A stretch of DNA of 64,000 nucleotides. It comes from Telopea speciosissima (taxonomy: Eukaryota; Streptophyta; Magnoliopsida; Proteales; Proteaceae). The stretch spans positions 12,537,563-12,601,562 of the forward strand of contig NC_057922.1 of NCBI RefSeq assembly GCF_018873765.1, in the 5' to 3' direction. Made by a program: the position numbers and the translations under genes. The notes below the pieces were generated by a model. The model saw only the letters and a list, made by a program, of their open reading frames with translations, had not been told where the DNA came from and made no database searches. Shown piece by piece: positions 57,755 to 64,000 of the stretch (the first letter of the stretch is position 1; each line of letters begins with the position of its first letter).

Positions 57755-57884
57755 AGCTGCTTAGTTGTGTGGCTCCTCCATCTAGACACAAGAATGCGTG
57801 GAATTACCGCCCGGCTCCTCTAGAAATAAAAAACCTCATCGTGTTGATATCCCTATGCACTCTCTCATTGGCCCCCGTGCTAGT

Positions 57885-58100
57885 ACTGGTTGGGGCTACA
57901 CGACCAAGCAACAATCTCTTGCCCATATATATACATAGAGAAAGGGTTCACTGCTTGGTCACGTGGCTCCTGCACCAATGTAGGGGCCAATAAGGGGACA
58001 TGCAGGGGCATCCAACAAGAGGGGTGAGGCGATCATTTCACCTCCCCTAGTGCGTGAGGTGCAAGGAAATGCCATCAGTTAGTGTTCTTTTTCCCATGTA
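57885..58100. repeat. Dispersed repeat family B, further copy
   Basis: Contains CTCCTGCACCAATGTAGGGGCC, GGGGCATCCAAC and GGCGATCATTTCACC, matching the family at 15836-16440, and ends in the AGTGTTCTTTTTCCC-type terminus also seen at 2839 and near 22810. This links the two repeat families into one longer element type. Confidence 0.5.
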
Positions 58101-58561
58101 TATATGGCAAGGTGTTTTCTATTTGGTAGAGGAGGTAACACGGGTAAGAAATACCCAATGAGTGCCCCTTGTCAGTTCAATCAATAGGGGTAGAGAAGTC
58201 ATTTTCTGGGTGAGAGAGAGAGAGTAGAGTGGGTGTGATATTAGGCCGGGGAGGGTAAAGGCCAAGGGTCTGGAATTGCAAGTGTTAGCTAGACTCTTTG
58301 AGAGTTCATGCAAAACTGGTAGCTTCCCATGCGAGTTTTGTGCAGTCTTAAAAATCGGTTACAGCCATTGGATAAACATCTATTGAATCAGATTGGTTTT
58401 CCGTTGCATAGAATCTGAGCCTATCAACTCCATTAAGAATAAGAATAGATGTGATACCATATGGACATCAAGTGGAGTGAAAGAAGGAAAAGTAATGTCA
58501 GATATTGATGAAAGCCCCAATAAATTAAAAATAGAACAACACATGCACCAATATTTCAAAA

Positions 58562-58728
58562 GGAAAAAGTTTTCTGTCTGGGAGTGTGACCTATGCCAAC
58601 GCTCCCATGAGTCTATCTCTCTCCTCTTTATTTGAAAAGACACATCAACCCCTTTGTTTTGAGGAGGAGAGAGATAGACACATAGAAATGCTGGCGTAGG
58701 CCACACTCCCGGACAGAAAACCATTTCC
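58562..58728. repeat. Palindromic MITE, Mutator-like candidate
   Basis: About 60-bp arms: GGAAAAAGTTTTCTGTCTGG through GTCTATCTCTCTCCTC on the left and the inverse from GAGGAGAGAGATAGAC to CCGGACAGAAAACCATTTCCC on the right. Flanks TATTTCAAA and TATTTGAAT match at 7 of 9. It is non-coding; a transcript would fold into one hairpin. Confidence 0.65.
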
Positions 58729-59771
58729 CTATTTGAATATAAATTAGACCTTATGAATTGGAGCTCCAACCCTTGAATCAACAACTTGGGACCGGCCATA
58801 AATTATCACCATTAAATACATGTGATAAAGGACACAGCCTAGCAAATTTTGAATCTCCTCAATTACTCATTTTTCATATCCATTTCTCCCTTTTTTGGGT
58901 ACCATATATGACCTGTGATACGACAAGCGTCCACGTTGGGGGGGGGGCACCTGTACCTGCTGCACGTGCACAAGGGTCAATGAGAGTGCACGTATTGGCA
59001 TCATGAGGGGCAAGGTGATCATTTTTTCCCCTTTAATGCTTGGACGTGGTTGATAGACTCTCCCACAAAGAACTTTTCTCCATAAAACAAATATGAAAGA
59101 AGGAAGATAACAATTTCATAGCCTTTACCAAAAATATTTTTAGCCACTTCTTCATTTTGACCTAATTGATGGAACAATTTATCCAATTTCCACCTTACAC
59201 TTGTCACTATTTCATACCAATGAATCACATAAATTCTCTTTTATCTTTGGGTTTAAGAGTTGACAAAAGGTTCATGTATTAAATTTTCCCCTTCAAAGAG
59301 AGGTGTGGAGGTTAGTTGGATTGCAATCTCTCTTATTCAAATATTTTATAAGTATAGGTAATGTTTTTTACGCCATCTCTTACAAATGGCGGAGAAATAA
59401 TCCATGTAAGTTGATGACTCATGTTTAAAAACTTTTAATTATATTTTAAAGTAATCATGTAACTTTAATTAATTGGGATTACAAGTATACGTCATGTACC
59501 CTTCATTCTCTATTTTCATATAAAAAAACAGGGAACAAATTTATTACTAGGACAATGTAAGAAGAAATCTGCACACTACAAGTAGTCTACAACCAATAAG
59601 AGGTTGGAAAATGATATCATTTATATGGGGCCTACATTGAGCCTACATAGTTAGAATAAGAGAAAGAAGCGTCAATGTACGTGATCTCATTGTTTATTAT
59701 GTGAGGTGAATATAAAGGAATTCGTATTAATCTGTTTCCAAAAAAAAAGAAAAAGAGTTCAATGGATGTGG

Positions 59772-60306
59772 TAGGGCTGCAACATGGTCGGGTTGGGCCG
59801 GGCTTTATAGAACCCTAGCCCAACCCTAAGTCCCCTTAGATGGGCCCAAGCCTGACCCGACCCTGACTCAGGGCCAGAAAAATCCAACCCTGACCCGCCC
59901 TCAGGGTCGGGTCGGGCCGACCCTAATTGGCCCTGATCATGGGGAGGGAAAAAGAAATGCATGGGTTGGGAAGAACTTATTAATTTTACATAAAATAACA
60001 ATATAATAAATTATATTATAACGCTTATTATCTTCATATATAGTATATTATATAAAAAAATGTGGGTGAAATTTAAAGTTCATAATGTATAAATTATATC
60101 AATATATATTTTATAGTATAATTTAAATCAGGGTCGGGCCGGGCCAGGCCAAGCTTAGCTTGAGGCCTCAACCCTAACCCGACCCGACCCTAACTCAGGG
60201 CCAGAAGTTTCTAGCCTTGACCCGCCCTCAGGGCCAAATATCTCAGCCCAGACCCTGTTCGGGCTCAGGGCAGGTTTGAGCCGACAGGGCCAAACTTGCA
60301 CCCCTA
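59772..60306. repeat. hAT-type MITE with 8-bp target-site duplication
   Basis: The element starts TAGGGCTGCAACATGG and ends TTGGCC/AAACTTGCACCCCTA, imperfect inverted termini. It is flanked by a perfect 8-bp duplication GGATGTGG (59764-59771 and 60307-60314), the hAT length. GC-rich ends full of GGGTCGGG-type motifs enclose an AT-rich core (59990-60125). No protein is encoded. A degraded relative is at 21025-21389. Confidence 0.88.
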
Positions 60307-60749
60307 GGATGTGGTATAGTTTCAAACTCACTTTTAATTTTAAAGATTTATTTGGAATCATTCCTTACAATGCAAAAGCAAGGGGAGGACTCGAACTCAA
60401 GACCAAGGCTCAAAACCTTCTACAACGAGATTTATTCGAGGTTATTTTGATCTCATTTAATCGACTTCAAACCTCTATGAAATCAAGAGCTTGAGTATTT
60501 TTTTTTACCAAAACACCTGAGTTTTAGGATGGAAAGGCCCTTCAAAGGTTATAAGCCAAATTACCGCATACTACCAAACCAATGCGAGACTAATCTCTCC
60601 TATCTTTTGCCATGGAGCTCATTCACTGTATCATATACAAACAAATCTCTTTTACTGTTATGGATTGTGATGCATATTATCAAATTCTACTCGCTTAGGT
60701 TGGGACAAAACTTTACCAAAGTTTTCGTTTCCCTAAAACACAATACAGC

Positions 60750-61705
60750 ATATGCCTGAACTATTCCGACCCCAAATATATGGTGGGCCCAAATCCGTCG
60801 AAGCCCACGTCTCCAGCCGGCAATGGATATGCCATTGGATGATTGGAAGTTCGTTACAGCGACGTGTCAGGCTAGCAACACTCGTTAACGAACACCTCTC
60901 GCTTCACAATAGAAAGACGACACGAGTATGGATCCAGTTCTCTGTCTCCTATATCAGCAAATTAACATCTACAGTCCTCAAAGCCCTTTTACAAATTTCT
61001 TGATCGACCCAGAAATCCACTCAACCTAGAATTCAATCCTTTGATTCAGGTTTTCGTTGCAGTTCTTCTAAATCTTATTCTACTTTTACCCATCAAATCG
61101 GATTGTTTTTTATTATTAATTTGATTGGTTTCTAGTGAAGTTGCAGGTGATTCTGGAAATCAGCTCGTTTGATCTCAACTGTCTGGTAATAATCGAAATG
61201 GGTGTTTTTTTCGAATTCTTGCAGTTTCTGTAGTTTTGAATGGATTTGCTTCTGATTTCTGCTTGGTTCATGGTCTATGGTTCGCCTTAATTCTAGTAAA
61301 TTTGCTGGAAATCCCAAGTTTTAATATTATTTTATTTTCGATTTCCTGCTATCTAGTTTTGGGGTGTTATATGTATTGTGTCTCGCTATTAATGTTCTTC
61401 GAACTCTTGCATTTCTTTTGCAAATTTGATTCGATATGGTTCGATTCCTTTCTAGTGAATCTGCATGAAAGCCTAAATATTAGTCTTATTTTATCTTAAA
61501 CGTTCTTCTGGGTAGTTGTTTCTATCGTGTTTCCTCTTGATTTCATACAGTTTTGTGCATAAGACACCCCCCCCCAACACACACAGTTTTGTGCAGATGG
61601 AACAGAGTTCTGGGTCATCTCAGGAGTTTCTTGTGTTAAATTTTATCAAAATTTTGATAGATGTGGTGCTCGTTTGTAGGGTTTAAGTGTGGTGATTGAG
61701 CACTT
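60750..61705 (+). promoter_or_regulatory. Promoter and leader of the SPP gene
   Basis: A C-rich leader-like stretch (about 60900-61050) precedes a likely leader intron ending TTTGTAG at 61680, 26 nt before the start codon. The donor is uncertain: GGTTTTCGTTG at about 61049 is one option. A CGACGTGTCAG box sits near 60860. Nothing here encodes a recognisable protein. Confidence 0.45.
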
Positions 61706-64000
61706 ATGGATCGGCTAAATGGTTCTCCACGTCTCATGATAGTTTCTGATCTTGACCATACAATGGTAGGTTATCTTTTGGGACAGTTAAGGTGCATGCA
61801 ACAATGTAGTCGTACCTCTCGGTGATTTATATTTGACTGTTTTATTGTTTTTATTTGCAGGTGGATCATCATGATCCAGAGAACCTCTCACTGCTTAAGT
61901 TTAATGCCTTATGGGAAGCCGATTACCGTCATGATTCACTGCTAGTTTTCTCGACTGGGAGGTCTCCTACACTTTATAAACAGTTGAGGAAAGAGAAGCC
62001 CATGTTAACCCCAGATATAACAATAATGTCGGTGGGAACTGAGATAACATATGGTGATTCAATGGTGCCAGATGATGGTTGGGAGCAATTTTTGAATCAG
62101 AAATGGGACAAAAACATTGTTGTGGAGGAAGCATCCAAGTTTCCCGAACTCACTTTTCAGGTATTGTTTACATCAGCAAGCTTCTGGGCTAATGATTCTT
62201 TTTTGAAGAAATTTCTGCCTAATAATCTATTTTGGGCTATTGATTATTGTATTTATTGACCCTACAAATGAACTCTAGGTTTGCTTCTTCATCAATAATG
62301 AAATTGTATTTCTTTTAATTTTTTTTCTGGTGAACAAGTAAAGAATATCTGCTTGTATCTATCAAGAATCTGATTGTAGTTGCTTGAGTCTGATGCAGTC
62401 TGACACAGAGCAGCGACCACACAAGGTGAGCTTTTATGTAGAGAAGGGTAAAGCCCAGGAGGTGATGAAGGCTCTTTCAGAGAGGCTGAAGAAACATGGG
62501 GTAAGAATGAATAGTTATAATCTATTATTGTGTAAAAGGATGTTCAACAGTTAACTTTTCAGTTTTCTAAAATTCATCTGAATATCTTCTACATCATAAA
62601 TTTAAAACCTTATCCTTCGGAGCTGCCTCTAATGGGTTCATATTTCAAATTTTTTTTGCTTTCTTTGGGCCAGTTAGATGTAAAAATAATTTACAGTGGT
62701 GGGATGGATCTTGATATTTTACCACAAGGTGCTGGCAAAGGACAAGCTCTTGCATATTTACTTAAGAAGTTCAAGGCTGAAGGCAAGCCACCGAAAAACA
62801 CTCTTGCATGTGGTGATTCTGGTAATGATGCCGAGCTTTTCAGCATCCCAGATGTACATGGTGTAATGGTTGGTGGTCTTTCTTCCCGAAGAATCACTTA
62901 AATATACTAATTGTTCTTTCTCTCACTTTTAAACCACTGGTGTATACTTATAACCTTTATGTCACACTCCTGTGCCATATGCAGGTTGCAAATGCCATGG
63001 AAGAACTATTACATTGGCATGCTGAAAATGCTAAGAACAACCCCCATATAATTCATGCTACTGAAAGGTGTGCAGGAGGGATCATAGAAGCAATTGGTCA
63101 TTTTAAGCTAGGTCCAAGTGTATCTCCAAGAGATGTTAAAGATTTCTCAGAGTGCAAAGTGGAACATTTCCATCCTGGTCATGAAGTGGTGAAGTTTTAC
63201 TTGTGCTATGAGAGATGGCGGCGTGGAGAAGTTGAGAATTCGCAGCATTTTTTACAGAACTTGAAAGCAGTCTTTGTATGTCTGATGTTGATTCTTTCCC
63301 ACTCCAACAATTTCCTTTTATTTGATTAATTGATTGATTGCATTTATTTCACTGTTATGTTAACTTCAAAGGATTGTTTTGGCTTAGTATTCCCTGTCTA
63401 TTGCAATATGAATTCAAGGGTGTCCAACAATTAATCAGTCATGATAACTGTTTGATTGCAACTTACAGTAGTACAAAAGAAAAAAAGAGGGAACAGGAGA
63501 GACAGAATAAATCAATCATTTGAAGCTAACCGCTTTTTGAAATAATCATGCATGAGATTTGAGTACCGGGTTCTTTGGATTTTATGAAAATTGGTTAAGC
63601 AAATCAACTTAAGTTTAAGCATTGATATCTAATAGTTGAGCTTTGAGCACTCTAATCTACTTTTACACCCTGTTTTGATAATGATTATCCACCTTTTTTT
63701 TTGGGGTTATAGAACAGTAACTGATTTTAATTGCTTATTCTTTTTTCTCCGTCCAGTATCCATCTGGAATCCTTGTCCATCCTTCTGGAGTTGAGTGCTC
63801 TCTTCATAGCTGCATAGATGCAATGGGAAGTTGTTATGGAGACAAACAAGGAAAACAATTCCGGATATGGACTGATAGAGTTTCATGTGCACAGATTGGT
63901 TCAGACATATGGCTCGTTAAGTTTGATAAGTGGGAACTCTCTGGTGAGTGCTACTTACTTAATGAGGTGGATTTTATCTTTATCTGTTTCATCATTTTTT
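61706..64000 (+). CDS. SPP: Sucrose-phosphate phosphatase, 3' end beyond the window
   Basis: Hydrolyses sucrose-6-phosphate to sucrose, the last step of sucrose synthesis in the cytosol after sucrose-phosphate synthase. Exons seen: 61706-61765, 61861-62160, 62399-62500, 62674-62868, 62985-63275, 63757-63943, giving 378 codons plus one base; SPP is usually about 420-425 aa, so one more exon should follow. HAD-superfamily motifs are intact: DLDHT with D15 (nucleophile) and D17; STGRS at 51-55; K176 in [14 protein letters not shown] at 201-206. The second part, from about residue 250, is the plant-specific C-terminal SPP domain ([43 protein letters not shown]). The first five introns are phase 0. 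The start ATG lies directly upstream of [11 protein letters not shown] as in other SPPs. The exon-4 donor is the unusual GTTGGT. Confidence 0.95.

Noticed and set aside
1-64000. CRISPR arrays, operons, prokaryotic promoters, organelle DNA
   Set aside because: The window is eukaryotic nuclear DNA; no regularly spaced repeats, plastid or mitochondrial genes were seen.

Overview
The window is nuclear DNA from a flowering plant. The support is AT-rich non-coding DNA, GT-AG introns, four recognisable plant genes and dense plant-type transposons (Ty1-copia, Ty3-gypsy, L1 and RTE LINEs, Au-like SINEs, PIF/Harbinger, Mutator-like, hAT MITEs). The long introns and heavy MITE load suggest a mid-sized or large genome, probably a woody dicot or an early-diverging lineage. 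I cannot name the species from sequence alone.

Genes, left to right. (1) An AINTEGUMENTA-like/PLETHORA transcription factor, closest in my reading to AIL5/PLT5 (minus strand, 9628-12478). It has nine coding exons, including the conserved 9-nt microexon, and a 551-aa product. (2) A single-CRM-domain RNA-binding protein of the At4g13070/At3g25440 type (plus strand, coding 29818-34433, three coding exons), probably organellar. (3) A short FAR1-domain protein of the FRS-related-factor type (minus strand, 54324 to 36304). Its two coding exons are separated by an intron of about 17.1 kb full of transposons. (4) Sucrose-phosphate phosphatase (plus strand, from 61706). Six coding exons are visible and the last exon runs off the right edge.

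The rest is intergenic or intronic. 1-9.6 kb holds a decayed copia gag-protease and MITEs. 12.5-27.3 kb is a repeat field with several MITE families, a 5'-truncated L1 bounded by a 13-bp target-site duplication (TSD), and a 1.29-kb Mutator-like element ending about 45 bp upstream of the putative first exon of the CRM gene. The giant intron (36514-53643) contains an Au-like SINE, a PIF/Harbinger element with 17-bp terminal inverted repeats (TIRs) and a TAA TSD, an L1 RNase H remnant, an RTE LINE, and copia and gypsy gag remnants. Nested in the RTE LINE is a 2.36-kb non-autonomous LTR retrotransposon.

The most interesting object is that nested retrotransposon (47410-49773). It has no gag or pol that I can see. 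Its main open frame begins with part of the second RRM of a polypyrimidine-tract-binding protein (PTB3-like), so it looks like a retroelement that has captured a host splicing-factor fragment. It sits inside a LINE, inside the intron of a gene whose own family derives from a transposase. The genes do not form a functional cluster: developmental regulation, organelle RNA metabolism, a light-signalling-type factor and sucrose synthesis are simply neighbours.
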